Origin: Austropuccinia psidii
Lineage: Eukaryota; Basidiomycota; Pucciniomycetes; Pucciniales; Sphaerophragmiaceae
NCBI GenBank assembly: GCA_023105745.1
Contig: JALGQZ010000014.1
Location: 3,815,888 to 3,879,887, forward strand
Direction of reading: 5' to 3'
Length of the DNA stretch: 64,000 nt
Positions within the stretch are counted from its first letter, which is position 1. Each line of letters starts with the position of its first letter. Position numbers and translations under genes: made by a program. Below are positions 11,384-23,241 of the stretch, piece after piece. The notes beneath the pieces were generated by a model. That model had not been told where the DNA came from. It saw only the letters and a program-made list of their open reading frames with translations, and did no database searches.

Positions 11384-14300
11384 TTATTGAGCAATTGGTC
11401 TTCTCTCATGTCTGAATCTTCTGAGAAACTTTTGGGAATCAGGTATTTTGTTTTCTACAATCCACTCATCTTCATGTTGTGGATTTTTATACCTGACCAA
11501 GTATTCTCTTTCATTTTTTCCCCTAAGTCTTCTTTCTTTCAAGAATTTCAGTACCTTTTTCTCCTCACTTAGGTCCAGTGGGGGTACTTCTAAGGGTGTT
11601 TCATTTCTTAAAGGAAATGATTCCTTGTCACTTGAAGTGTAATGCTTTACTAGACTGACAGGGAATGTTGGATGTTTATTTTCCAGTTCTCCTGACAGTT
11701 CTACTTGTACTGCATTTGTCCCATTAAGGGCTTTAATAATAAATGGTCCTGCAAAGGAATCTTTCAATTTCTTTGGACCTTTAATATTATTAAAGTTCAA
11801 GGTTGAAACTAGTATTAAGTCCCCTACTTTGAATTCTGGGGTCTTATGACTTTTATCCCATTTCTGCTTAGCATATTCAAAGGCATCATTTATGCTTTGG
11901 TTTGCATGATGCCTTACTTTATCAAGCAATAGCTTAAAGCTTGAAGCAGTTGGATGAATGTAAACCAGACCTTTCTTCAAAGTATCAACTGGAAGTTTGG
12001 GGTTCCATCCTTTTTCCAACATTGCAGGGGTCTTTCCTGTTGAAGCATGGATGGATGTCTTGTAGGCTAATTCCAATGCTGGTATAAGAGTAAACCAATC
12101 ATGGGTAAAGCCATCTGAATCTTTAAACTCCAGGCCATAAGCAAAAAATCTTCTGATCATGTCCTCAAGGGTTTGAATGATTCTTTCTGCTAACCCATCT
12201 GTTTATGGATGGTATGCTGTTGAGAATGATAATTTTTTACCCAAAGCTTATGTAAATTAGTCCATAAGGCTGATGTAAATTTTGGGTCTCTGTCACTAAT
12301 GATGTTTTTAAAGAGACCAGTATGGGATATTACTCTATTCCAGATTAAAAGAGCTGTATCCATAGCTGTGTCATCTTTGTGACATGGTAAAAAGATTGGT
12401 GTTTTGCTATATCTGTCTACAATAACAAGACATGCATTGTAACTCTTATCACCTCCAGGTGGTAATGCAGTTACCCAATCCATGTGAACCACTTCCCATG
12501 GGGTACTTGGTTCTTGGATATGGATCATCAGACCAAATCTTTTACCAGTAGCTTTATTGGCTTTCTGGCATCTATCACAACTATGACAGTACTCAATGAC
12601 ATCTTTTCTCCGAGATGGCCACCAGGCACATGTTTTAATTCTTTCCATTGTTCTGTCTTCAGACAGATGGCCAGAATAAATGTTATCATGGCATTCTAGT
12701 AGTATTGTGTTAATCAACATTCTACTACATAGGACCATGACACTTTTGTGTTTAGATCTATGATATAGTATACCATCAAACAAATCGAATCTTCCATTAT
12801 CATAAGATGTTTTCCAAATATCATCCAGAGAATTAGCCAATGCTGCATCTTTGCAATCTTTGTCAAGTAGAGCAGTAAGTATATGTAATTTTTATCTTGC
12901 TTATAGCTTTCTCTAACTTCCTCAAAGAATTCTGTTCCTACATCTGTGATGTTAATTCCTTCAATTGGGATTTGAGGTTCTGCACTTGTAGGAACATAGG
13001 CAGGATTTTCAGGTGTATTGGGTAATGCCCATCTACTTAAGCCATCAGCATTCTTGTGAATATTTCCAGCTTTATGTACTATGGTCATATTGCCTCTATA
13101 CTCCTGTATAGCAATCTGCCATCTTAACATGTGTCTGTTTGGAGTTTTCATGTTAAGAAGTGACTTTACTGCGTTACAATCAGTAATTACTTCAAACACA
13201 CTACCATCAAGATAGTAATGAAGTTTTTCCAGAGCCCAAACAAGGCAAAGGCACTCTATTTGGCTAGCTCCATATCTGGCCTCAGTAGGTTTAATTTGTC
13301 TTGAAATAAAACAAATTGGACCTTCATAAGGCTTGTCATTGACAATTGAAACTTGATGATGAGCAGCTCCTAGACCTTCACCACATGCATCAATATACAA
13401 CTTGAAAGGAAGTTTCCAGTATGGCATCAGTAATAATGGTGCATTGGTCAAGGCATACTTGATTTTATCATATGCTTGAATTCTCTCCTGTGTCATTTCA
13501 AAAACAGTTTGTTGATCACAAATTCTGTATAATGATCTGGCATGGATTGCAAAATCTTTAAGGTGTTGCCTGTAATAACTGGCAAATCCCAAGAAAGACA
13601 TCATTTCTTTTTTGTTCTGGGGCATTTGTTTCAGTAAAACTGCAGCCACTTTGTTTTCATCAACACCAAGGATTAGTCCTGAGACTACATGTCCTAGAGC
13701 TTTTAACTCATGAAACCCAAAATTACATTTTTTAAGAGAAATTTTCATGTTCACTTGTAGAATTTTCTTAAGTACTAATGAAAGTCTCTTTAAATGTAAT
13801 TGCCAGGTTTCTGAACAAATGATAATGTCATCAATATAAATGATTAACCATCCCTCTGATAATTCATGTGGGAAGATAGTATTCATCATTCTTTGGTAAT
13901 GAGAGGGTGCATTTTTAATACCAAAAGGCATCCTCAAATATTCATATATACCACAATGAGCAATTATTCTAAATAATTTTCTAGCATGAGGTGTTAAAGC
14001 ATTCTGATGGAAGCCTTTAAGAGCATCCATAGAAGTAATAAAATTTGCTTTGGATAATTGAGTCAAAGTCTCATGGATTCTAGGGATTGCATACCTGTCT
14101 GGAATTGTATAGGTATTCAGTGCTCTAAAATCACCAACCATCCTTGACTTATCATTATGCCAAGTAATGATTACTGGAGTTGTGACTTCAACTTCCTCAT
14201 TGTGTCCAACTTTTCCAAGAAATCCCAGCTTCATTAGTTCATTAATATGATTTTCTAATTCTTCTCTAGCCCTAGGGCTAGCTGGGTAAGCTGGTCTTCT

Positions 14301-14825
14301 TAATAGTGGCGGATAAGGCCTTTCCACATTAAGCATAATGTCCACTTCATGGCCTTTTATAGCCCCAAGTGGTTCATTATCAGAAGCAAAGGCTTCTCTA
14401 TATTGAAATAAAACTTCGATAAGTTCTTCCTTCATTTCTGGTGTTAATTCAGGACTAATTTGTCCTTCACTTAGCTGATCTGACACAAATTTTTCTTTTT
14501 TAACATTCTTTACTTGTTTAATGACAGTAATTTCTTTTCTTTCTAGAGAAAAAGCAAATTTTTGCCTTCTATTTTCCCCTATAGTGAAATACCTGTCCTT
14601 ATGATTATTAATATCAATACCATAGATATTGAGATAATCATTTCCAAGTATAAAGTGTTGTGAAGTACAATTGTTCATAACAACAAATTCAGCTTTCAAT
14701 CTTATACTCCCTGCTGGATGAGGAAGTATTATTGCTGCTTCAAATATACCCAAAGGGTACATGTTCTGGCTAGCACTGCTGAATTTTACACCTTCAATTG
14801 TCATCAACTTGTCTTGCCAATTGGT
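11384..14825 (-). pseudogene. pol: E1 pol: RT, RNase H, integrase, chromodomain (broken)
   Basis: The frame continues directly from gag after the TAG at 14826. RT carries the LRMPFG block and the active site YIDD, about one third into the frame. RNase H carries [10 protein letters not shown] and later DGLSRW. A frameshift near 12880 moves the reading into the integrase frame, which has a zinc-binding H-H-C-C region (CHSCDRCQ), MDWV, and SDRDPKF. Near 12240 a second frameshift falls just before HPQTDG, whose Gln codon is now TAA (about 12207). The last frame, from 12160 to 11384, holds the integrase C-terminus and a chromodomain-like end (EYLVRY...DEWIVENKIP). Chromodomains target chromoviruses to heterochromatin. 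The product here would be truncated. Confidence 0.88.
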
Positions 14826-17150
14826 CTAAATTTTGTCAAGATAATCTTTTCCAACACAAGTGCAAGAAGCACCTGAGTCAAGATGTATCTTGGCTTCTGT
14901 GTTATTTATCACAATATTAGTGATACAAGATGACCCAGCTGCAAAACCTTTACCTCTAGCAGGTTTGGTTTTTTGCATTTTGGCATCTTGCACATGTATG
15001 AGATCCATACATTCATCACTGTACTGTGGTAAGTGAGTATGTACCTCAGTGACCTCAAAAGAAACATTAATATTTTCTATACCAAGTTGTTCTGATGCTT
15101 CTTCTTCTTCTGAAGGCTCAGAATCACTTTCATGTAAAGATACATCAGTTTCTTTTGTTTCTTCCACTTTTTCAACATTTATCTCATTGACTCTTGTCTT
15201 TTTTGGACAAGTGTTTGCTAAATGAGATGTACTTCCACATTTATGACATTTCAAAGGAGGTCTGTCATGTGGTTTATTTGGTTTTAGAATTGGTTTCCCA
15301 CTAGTCTTGTTGTCTATTGGGGGTTTATACCAATTTCTTCCAATTTTTGTTCTATTAGTGATATTCTCCATAGCATTGATATAATCTTCTGTAGAGCAAG
15401 GCTCAATACATCTGCTTCTTATAGCATGCTCAATGTCACCACCACACTTTCTTAATATCCTTTTATGTACCATTGGTTCAGACATATCAGGATAAAGGGC
15501 AGTTAATCTGTCCTTCTGTTTAAGAAACCAAGTCATGGGCCTGTCCCTCTCAATATTAAAAATGGCTTCTTCAAAAGAATTTTCCATTATAAATCTCCAG
15601 GAATCATTTGCCCATTTGGAAATAACTTGTTCTTTCCACCAAGGCCAAGAATGTTTACCATGGTCTTGTCTCATTTTATAATACCATTTCTTTGCTGATT
15701 TGGTAAATAATGAGTGTAATCTGGCACTTATATATTCATCTGGTATGTTAAAGTCTTCTTTGAACATATCAATTGTTTTCATAAATTCCATATGATTATA
15801 TTCTCCTTCACCACTGAAGGTTGGCCATTCCTCTAATCTTGGAATGTCCTTATAATTGCAAGCAGTTTCCACATCATGACTTGAAATTGTATGATGTAAA
15901 TCATTATTCAAGTTAAGGACATTTCTGTCAGGAATTGGTGTGGATTGCCTTGGCAATTCATTTTTTAGTGATATATTATTAATACTTGACTGAATGTCTT
16001 CTTTCAATTCAAGTCTTGCTTTATCACTTTTTTCCAATTGTTCTTGAAAAAGAGCTGCATTGTGACCAGTTGAATTTTCCAAGTTTTGTACTTGTATTTT
16101 CAATTCTTTTAACTGTCCAGTTATAAAAGGAATTGAATGTTCATCTGGTTGATTGAGTAAGGTAACTTTAAACTCAAGTCTTTCACAAATTTGCGTCAAA
16201 GACAAAATATTTGCCTTGTTAACATTTTCAAGGCCAATTATGGTCTTTTGTTGGTCTTTTACTTGTAATATCTCATTACCCAACTTCTGTTGGACATGAT
16301 CAAATGCTTTAAATTTTGCCATAATTTCTTTATTACAAGATTCAAAGTAAGTTACAAGCTTTACAAGATCTACTTCTTTGGAAAGGATTGGTTCAATCTT
16401 TCCTCCTCCTTGTTTTTTAATTCCATCAAAGTTCTTGCCATATTGAACACATTGTCCATGGCTGTTTTTTCCTTCTTTGGAATTCTGTAATTCTGTGGGT
16501 AAGGCTTGTTCCACTTGGGCTTTGCCTTTCCCTTTGCCTTCTGCTTGCCCTTCTGGTTGGCTTTTGGGGCTTGCTTGGGCTTGTTTGGCACTGGTTGAGG
16601 CGGATTTTTTCTGGTGGATGCTTGAGGAGCTTCCACTGGGCTGTTGTCCTTGCCTTGAGCCAATTTCTTCTTCTGATCCTCTGATAACATGCTTTGGTTT
16701 TTCAACCAAGCTTTTATCTATTGGACTTGTCCTTTGACAGACATGGGTGTCCAACCCAACAGAAGATCTTCTGTCTTTTCTGGTCCCATGAACTTCTTCA
16801 CTTGAAGATAAGAGTTCATGGTTCCTATCCAAAGACTTGGAAGGAGTTCCCACTCTTGTTGTTTTGACGCCAGGAACCAGTTTTTCCATTGGGATTGATA
16901 AATTTCCACGGCTGCCTGTTGGAAATGGTTCAGGTCTAACAGCAATAGCAGTTATGTCAGCTTCTGGACTCTCAAGAAGAGGTTCAAAGGTGCTGGCTAA
17001 CCTTTGGGAACTGGTGGAAGTTCTGGCATCCTCCATTTGTGCCTCTCCTCTGAGAGGACATTCTTGCCTTTTGGATTTGTGGCTGGAATGTCCTGGTCCA
17101 GATCCATTTGATTGGATGGAGTAGTTACTTCCACTTCTAGTAGGAGTCAT
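14826..17150 (-). pseudogene. gag: E1 gag and start of protease
   Basis: An open frame of 774 codons starting MTPTRSG. The N-terminal 270 residues are low-complexity and overlap ORFx in another frame. Then come predicted helical segments, a capsid-like block (GEGEYNHMEF, WPWW), and a zinc knuckle CHKCGSTSHLANTC near residue 631. The retropepsin site LDSGASC lies at residues 758-760 (DSG). The frame ends at TAG 14826-14828, only about 16 residues past the active site. Translation beyond that stop continues in frame into the rest of the protease and RT, and E2 has no stop there, so this is a nonsense change. Readthrough is a less likely alternative. Confidence 0.85.
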
Positions 17151-17378
17151 TTCACGTCAATTTTAATAAAAAATAGAGTAAAATTGAATTGAATTCACCT
17201 GCAGGACCTTTAAAGGGCTCTTTGGTTATCAAACCCCTTGGTGCTGGACTGGTTTGAATTTCAATACTGGACTCTGAGGCTTCAGAGTCTGAAGAATTTT
17301 CTCTTATGGAAGACACTAGAGAAAATTAAAAATATAAGTTATTTTATCAAATAATGAAAATAAGTTATAAACTCAACT
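16370..17378 (-). pseudogene. E1 ORFx: spliced frame overlapping gag (one nonsense codon)
   Basis: A second coding frame lies over the first part of gag. Inferred exons on the minus strand are the last base of a leader exon (17378), 17315-17199, 17136-17002 and 16935-16370. The introns are 62, 62 and 66 nt. Introns 2 and 3 have branch-like TTGAC and CTGAC, and all three end in AG. The donors are GTTGAG, GTGAAT and GTTAGC, the first and last being weak. Removing the third intron deletes two stops and keeps the frame. One nonsense codon (TAG, 16718-16720) remains. The residues QQAAVEIY, MNSYLQVKKF and YRIPK...AMDNVFNMART match ORFx of E2 and E4. The function is unknown. The exon structure is my inference. 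Confidence 0.5.
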
Positions 17379-17838
17379 TATTAAATAAAGTTGTTTTAAT
17401 GTAATTTTATGGCAAATTACGTCAAAAATAAAGAAAAATGTCTAAGATAAAAGAAAAAAAAATTTTAGTAAAGATTTTTAAGACTTTTTATTTGATTTAT
17501 TATTTTCTTTGAAGAAATTATTAAACAGAATTAACAAGTCAATGAATCAAAATTGTATTATTATTCACTTTATACTAGAATAACTCAAAGAATAAATTTC
17601 AAGTCTGTGATGTGAAAAAGCCACTAGTTAGACAAAAGAAATTTATTCCAAGTCACTCAATAGTATATTGTTTCAAACAAAATTCTTAAGAAAAAAATAA
17701 CTTTATTAATATTATAAAGATTATCTATAAGGGATAAGTCCTAAAAAAGCCAATATTTAGACAAATATGGCAATTTTACGTCAAAAATAGTAAAATAAGG
17801 TCTAGAATATGATTTATGTCCCAAAAATTGGTTTTAAA

Positions 17839-17856
17839 ATCACGGCCAGGCCCCCA
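17839..17856 (-). other. E1 primer-binding site
   Basis: The minus strand reads TGGGGGCCTGGCCGTGAT, two bases from the 5' LTR edge at 17859. Read as a tRNA 3' end, the complement has CCA, discriminator C, and pyrimidine-C at positions 60-61. A discriminator C is typical of tRNA-Pro. The tRNA itself was not available to test. Confidence 0.6.
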
Positions 17857-17858
17857 AA

Positions 17859-20010
17859 TGTAAGGTTTGTCTATGAAACTCTTGATAATAGTAACAATAT
17901 CAAGAGTACTATGACTGTCCTCAGTAGGAACATATAATATAATAAAATATTACAACCACAAATTTAAATATAATTATTAAAAATAATTATATATAAAAAA
18001 AACTTGATTATTATTATAAAAATATAATAATTATAATAAATTATAATTATTCCATTATTGTTATAGTCACTGACAGTTATAACAATAAGAAATGTAAAGC
18101 TCTTAATGAGACAATTACAGGTGGAAATATGAATATTAACCACTTAATAAATAATATAAATATTATTTATAAAAGAATTATAACACAAACTGTGCAGAAA
18201 TAATTCTTATAGAATAAAATTCTATATAAAAAAACTAATACTCGATAAAAAAATTATAGAACTTTAGAGAAAAACTTACTTATAATATTTATTTAATACA
18301 ACAAGTCAAACAACAACAGTTATTATATTAAATAATAATTATAAGTTAAAAACACGCCTAAAATCAATAAATTTAAAGATAAAACAACTTTTTATGATAA
18401 AATTTAAGATTTAAGAGTTTTTGAGGGGAATTTGTGGGTTTAAAAGATATTTAAGATGATAATTTTTATAATATAAAATATATTATTGATGATTACAACA
18501 ATAATCTGAATTCTATGACTTCAATTCTTTAATTTACAATTAATAAAGAATAAAATAACTTAAGAATTACTTTAATAATAAGATTTTATAAATAATAAAA
18601 CTTTACCTGTTTAATTTTCTAATATGATTGGATTGAATACTGATGATGGACAAAAACAGTGATGAAAAGACTCTTTTTATGTCTTAAGAGCAGCTCTCAT
18701 GATTCATAATGATTATAGAGGGCGTGCTCAGGTCAAAACTGAAAAACCATACTTAAAAACAAAGTTCTTAACTTAAGGCAACTTGTTTTTAATTCCAATT
18801 TAAAGTTACCAGTGTTATTCTTAACTACATGTAACTTTAATCCTCATTTAAACTAATTATTTTAAGTTTTTAATATAAATGAACTTATTTATATTAAAGT
18901 TCATCACATGAAAAACTTAAAAATAGAGTTTCAAGTAGAAATCTCTTAAACTCAATTTTTAATTAATTTTTAAAGAAATCATAACTTTCTTTGAGTTTAA
19001 TTAAAAGAGTAAATTTCCAGGCTAATTACCCAGGAAATTTATTTATAAAAGATGCTTAAAATTTAATTTATATATTGATAATATTAAATTCTAAGTTGTG
19101 TGAAATTTTCAAGCAAATCCATTAAGAATTGGATTTTTAATGAATTTTTGAAGTTATTGTTATTTTTCCACGTAAAATAGCAAAACACACCAAACCTTAA
19201 GTTTTGATAAGGTTTTAATGCTTGAAACTTTAAAGTTTTAAGCTTAATTAAGCTCTGACAGTTCTTAAAACCTTGATTTCAAGCCTGCATATTGGGATTT
19301 ACCCTTTGGCAGCTTGAAATTCCTGTCCAATTTGGGATAAAACCAGTTTAAACCTTAAGGTTGGATCAAAGTCTAATCTTAAAGTTTAAATAAGGTTGAA
19401 AATCCTCCAATACAGGTGGAAAACCTTAATTGAATCCTTGCAGATCCAAAAAGTTGGGTACCCCAGCTCTATTTGGTCTTTTTCCTTTTTCCCACCTTTC
19501 TGCGTGGATTTTGCCCTTTTATTTATTTAAAGCCATACTATGGCCTTAAACCCTTTTAAATTGAGCTCACGCAGGATTTACATTCTGTATGGCAAATCCT
19601 TAGCCAATTCAGTAAATATACACCACACCTCAATTTTAACTAAAATTTTGGTAAGTTTGCATAAAGCTTATGCAACTTTAAATTTAAGCTTAATTAAGCT
19701 TAAATTTAACAATTTTAAAAAAATGTTAAAAAAGTTACATTGGTACTGTGAGATTCTTAAATCTTCCAATAACATAAAAAATAAGTGGTTTTGGGTATAA
19801 CACCCTATGGGTGTACCCTAGGTTATTTTTGGTGTAGAATCCAAAAATGACATAATATTTATAACTTTGTTTATCCAAAAAAAAGTTATACTTATTTTTT
19901 ATTATTTTTTATTTTAAATTCAACTAAAAAGTCTGTTTAAGACAAAATTAACTGTTTATAAAATCATTTGTGGACTTATGGGTATGTCATACATACCTCA
20001 CAGGCTTACA
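17859..20010 (-). repeat. E1 5' LTR
   Basis: A 2152-base direct repeat of 9053-11246. Its outer end GGCTTACA at 20010 differs by one base from GGCTCACA in the other copy. It lies directly against the AAACT target duplication, 14 bases before the ATG of the ORF at 20025. Confidence 0.93.
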
Positions 20011-20024
20011 AAACTACATCCACT

Positions 20025-20640
20025 ATGCCCCAAGCAATGCCACAAACCCCGGGAAATTCAAATGAATTAAATGAACAAAGAACTTCATCCCCAGAGAGTG
20101 GAAGTGAAATCTCTGATATGGTCAGTAGTCATGAATTAGGCATTGAAGTAGAGAGCCAGTCACATGAAAATAATCAATATCCACCAGTTCTTCCAGAATG
20201 GGAGCATGCGTCCATCTTGAATATTTTTAATCTCTCAAAACCTGATATTTTGTAATAGCCTTTATTTCAGCTCAGCCTCCAAGCTCTCAAAAACCAGATT
20301 TTGAAAGCTATGAGAAGGAAACAACTGTTGAACCTGGTGCACCAACAGAAGATGCTGGGAAAGATGATGTAGTTTTCAGTCATGAGGTTGAAATTATATC
20401 CAAGGAACAATTTGTCTCAAACATTGCTCAAACAATCCCAAGGCTGGAAAAAATTCAACATGATACAAAAATTCCTAATTATGTACATCAAAATATTGCT
20501 GAAGCAATGAGCCTCCACAAAATGGATTTGAACTGTAAGTCTATTACTATTTCAATACAAAAACGTTCAAAATGGCCACTTACAATATATAGGCAGGTGT
20601 GGAGGTGGGAGAATCTCTACCTGAAGCATTTCAAGTGGTA
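20025..20640 (+). pseudogene. Unrecognised ORF disrupted by E1 and by a frameshift
   Basis: The frame starts ATG CCC CAA GCA at 20025 and gives an acidic, Ser/Glu-rich N-terminus (SSPESGSEISDMVSSHELG). A stop at 20253 is caused by a small change. Two bases further on, another frame continues ISAQPPSSQKPDFESYEKE and EIISKEQFVSNIAQTIPRL to about 20640. From memory this text recurs in rust genomes, but I cannot name a function and saw no known domain. E1 inserted 10 bases upstream of the ATG and separated it from its original 5' flank (8331-9052). It may be a host gene relic or part of another repeat. Confidence 0.45.
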
Positions 20641-21239
20641 ATTGAAGCTTCAGGAAAAGGTTTAGGAAAAATACCAAATATAAATTCCACCAAAAAACCA
20701 ACAAAAATCTTTGTACCTTTGAAGCTGAAAGATATTCCCGGGATCAAGGTGATGACATGATCAATGTTGGAGTGGACCATATTGATAATGAACCTCCCCA
20801 TACTCAATCAAACAATTGATGATGAAACCCTGCCCACCTCTCCTCAAAATATTCAAGCCTTTCAAGAAAGGGTTAAAATCAAACATGATACAATGGGTTA
20901 AGATATGACTGATATAATGCCTGACCCTGAGCCCAAAGTGTCATCCTCCGCTAATATTCAAGGAATATTTTTATTCCATATTGAAGCTTTTGGAAAAATT
21001 CTGAATTATCATTCCAATATTACTCAAGAATAATGGAAAAGGGGCTTGATAATATCAATAGTATTTACAAAGAAAAATGAGAAAATTTACCAACAAATGA
21101 TGCTGATACATTACTGCCCGTTGGTATTAAGGTGATCAGTAACCAAGAGCTTAAAATGTTGGCGTGGCTTGAGGACCTTGAGATGGCAAGTGATTCTTAT
21201 CTTTGTGAATGATACATTATGATTCAGCTGATGACTTAA
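20641..21239 (+). other. Decayed plus-strand sequence with stops
   Basis: Plus-strand frames read protein-like for short runs (for example ASGKGLGKIPNINSTKK and KVSSSANIQGIF), each ended by stops within tens of codons. It may be the decayed continuation of the ORF at 20025. No domain is recognised. Confidence 0.3.
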
Positions 21240-21671
21240 GTGATATACATTGCAATATATAGGGTTAGATTCTTCAAGGCAACAGAAACAGAAGAATGTT
21301 TCAATGATAACATTTGGAATCTCAAACTCATGAAGGAATTGGCTAAACCCCCAGATAATCTCCTAAATTCTGAACACTCATTCTTCAAAATGGTTCAGAG
21401 CCTTCTTTACCCCTCCAATCCAATTAAACCTTTTTGGGAAAATGTTATGTTTGAATCCATTAGTTTAGTCTCATACAATGTGATTGCACCCAAACCATAT
21501 GTGGTACCAACAACAAGTTTGACTGATCCTCTTGGACTCAAATTGGGAGCGGTTGAATACCTTGCCTCCTGCTTGAGTAAATCAAAGCAACATGAAACAC
21601 AACTGAGCATTGAAGGTGGCAGGCTGACAATGAGATGTCAACAAAGCTGCACAAGAACCTGGAGGATCTAA
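21240..21671 (+). CDS. Hypothetical ORF, 143 codons
   Basis: An open frame on the plus strand. The composition is protein-like (PPDNLLNSEHSFFKMV, LKLGAVEYLASCL), but I recognise no family, signal peptide or motif. The first ATG is not clearly a true start, and upstream codons in other frames also look coding. It sits among decayed ORFs on the same strand and may be one exon or fragment of a broken gene. It could also be chance. Confidence 0.25.
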   Translation: MIYIAIYRVRFFKATETEECFNDNIWNLKLMKELAKPPDNLLNSEHSFFKMVQSLLYPSNPIKPFWENVMFESISLVSYNVIAPKPYVVPTTSLTDPLGLKLGAVEYLASCLSKSKQHETQLSIEGGRLTMRCQQSCTRTWRI

Positions 21672-21856
21672 TGGATACAGTTATCCACTTGATGATTGTG
21701 TACAAAATGGTAGGTCCACATACAAAGGTTAAAGTCTATTGCATGAAAGGAAAACTCACAAGCTCAAAATAAAATGGGGCTATAAAACATCTTTTTGTAT
21801 CTCAAAAGAATCTTGGAATAAATCAAATTTGCTATGGTGTATTAGCGGCATTCTGT

Positions 21857-22204
21857 GTGGTGGGCATTTGTGGTTTGATGGTATGCTCAGATGAATGGAG
21901 AACAAGCTCAGTGAAAGGGGCTTTATCACTCATTTCCATTTCCAAAAGACTTTCAGAGGGTATAAATCAAGTGGAGCCAGTGTGGCTATGTACCAGCAAG
22001 TATATATGTAATTTACTGAATAAGAATTTCTTCTCATCAGAGCACTTTAACCCCACTGTACCTCTTAGATTTGAAGTTTCACAATGCTTAGTATTAGACT
22101 TTGGTGATTTCTGGGTGGAGAAGAACATTCTTGGTTCAAGTGATGAAGTCACATTGACTGTACCCAGGTCAGCTAAACTTAAAACCAGGATTAACCTGTT
22201 TTAG
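21857..22204 (+). CDS. Hypothetical ORF, 115 codons
   Basis: An open frame on the plus strand. Codons upstream of the ATG stay open to about 21770 and also read protein-like (QKNLGINQICYGVLAAFC). The central part is SISKRLSEGINQVEPVWLC. No domain is recognised. It lies 185 bases after the previous ORF in the same orientation, which suggests fragments of one decayed gene. Confidence 0.25.
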   Translation: MVGICGLMVCSDEWRTSSVKGALSLISISKRLSEGINQVEPVWLCTSKYICNLLNKNFFSSEHFNPTVPLRFEVSQCLVLDFGDFWVEKNILGSSDEVTLTVPRSAKLKTRINLF

Positions 22205-23241
22205 AATTGCTTTGTATCAGATAGATTGTAATTTAATTTTAGAAAGTGATTTATGAATTTAATATGTTTGACTGCCTATCCTACTACCTCTCAGATGCCT
22301 CAGTATGAATGCCAATAATAATTACTATGTATTGAGGCATGCCTCCATACACCATTGAGAATAGTCCAACAAGACACAAACTGAGTCAGTAAGTTGTGCC
22401 CGCAATTAGCACACACGGGTGCATTGAAGGAAGTGGGTTTTATCACTTCCCCCTAGGTCACAATAGACCAAATGGCACTGGTTCTTTCAAGAGGACTAGG
22501 ATAATTAGGGAGCCACAGCAGAGTGCATATTTGATTTGTGCATGCTTGGGATATTCCACATGGTTGGATTTGAAACTCATTTAGTAGGAACATCAATATA
22601 TAAAATTGAATAATGCATTATCCACTGCATTATTTTAGGTTCAGGTACTTGATATTGCCAATTGGCAAAAGTCAGATTTAATGTTTCTTTTTTAGTGGCA
22701 AATAAAAAACATTCATTGACCGAAATCAAATTTAGGTGAAATTAATAATTCACACAACAGTCACTAATCCTTTAGTTTCATTTCATTTTCCTGTGCAAGT
22801 ATTCCATTCACAGAAAAAGGAAAGGAGCAGAAAAGGGAACTTTCAGGAAAGCATGAGTGGCTCACTTATTCTCAGAGTATATATATAGATATATATATGG
22901 GTCAGAATTTGTGTGGCACCCTCAGTGGCCCCATGGAAGAACATTGGCTTGAGTTGGTTTAGATCAAGCCAATGCCATGTGGGATCCAACAGGGAAGTCA
23001 AGGATATGTTCAAAATAAAGCTCATTGGTAATTGGGCACCATTCTGGTTTGAAAAGTCCTTAGCTTCAAATGGGGGTCAGAAGTATCTGATATCTTGTCT
23101 GATTTGAAACAAAGTGATCCCTCAACCACTTGGTAATAGTGGGACATACCAAAATACAAATGAGGCCAAAACCACCTGAAGCAATTATTTTTTTCCTCCA
23201 CTCTACCAAAAGTACATATATCAATTCCAATATCAGCAAAT
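22205..23241. other. No gene recognised
   Basis: Mixed AT-rich sequence with a short TATATA microsatellite near 22878-22898. Small ORFs on both strands overlap each other and show no protein-like pattern. Confidence 0.4.

Larger units (their letters stand above)
9053..20010 (-). mobile_element. E1: full-length Ty3/gypsy chromovirus, inactivated
   Basis: The LTRs are direct repeats at 9053-11246 and 17859-20010, bounded by TGTAAGG and GGCTCACA/GGCTTACA. They are flanked by a perfect 5-bp target duplication AAACT (9048-9052 and 20011-20015). Between them on the minus strand lie primer site, ORFx, gag, protease, RT, RNase H, integrase with chromodomain, and a polypurine tract. The coding region carries one stop near the protease, one more stop and two frameshifts in pol, so the copy cannot make a complete Gag-Pol. 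By eye the LTRs differ by a few percent plus one indel of about 40 bases. Confidence 0.93.
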
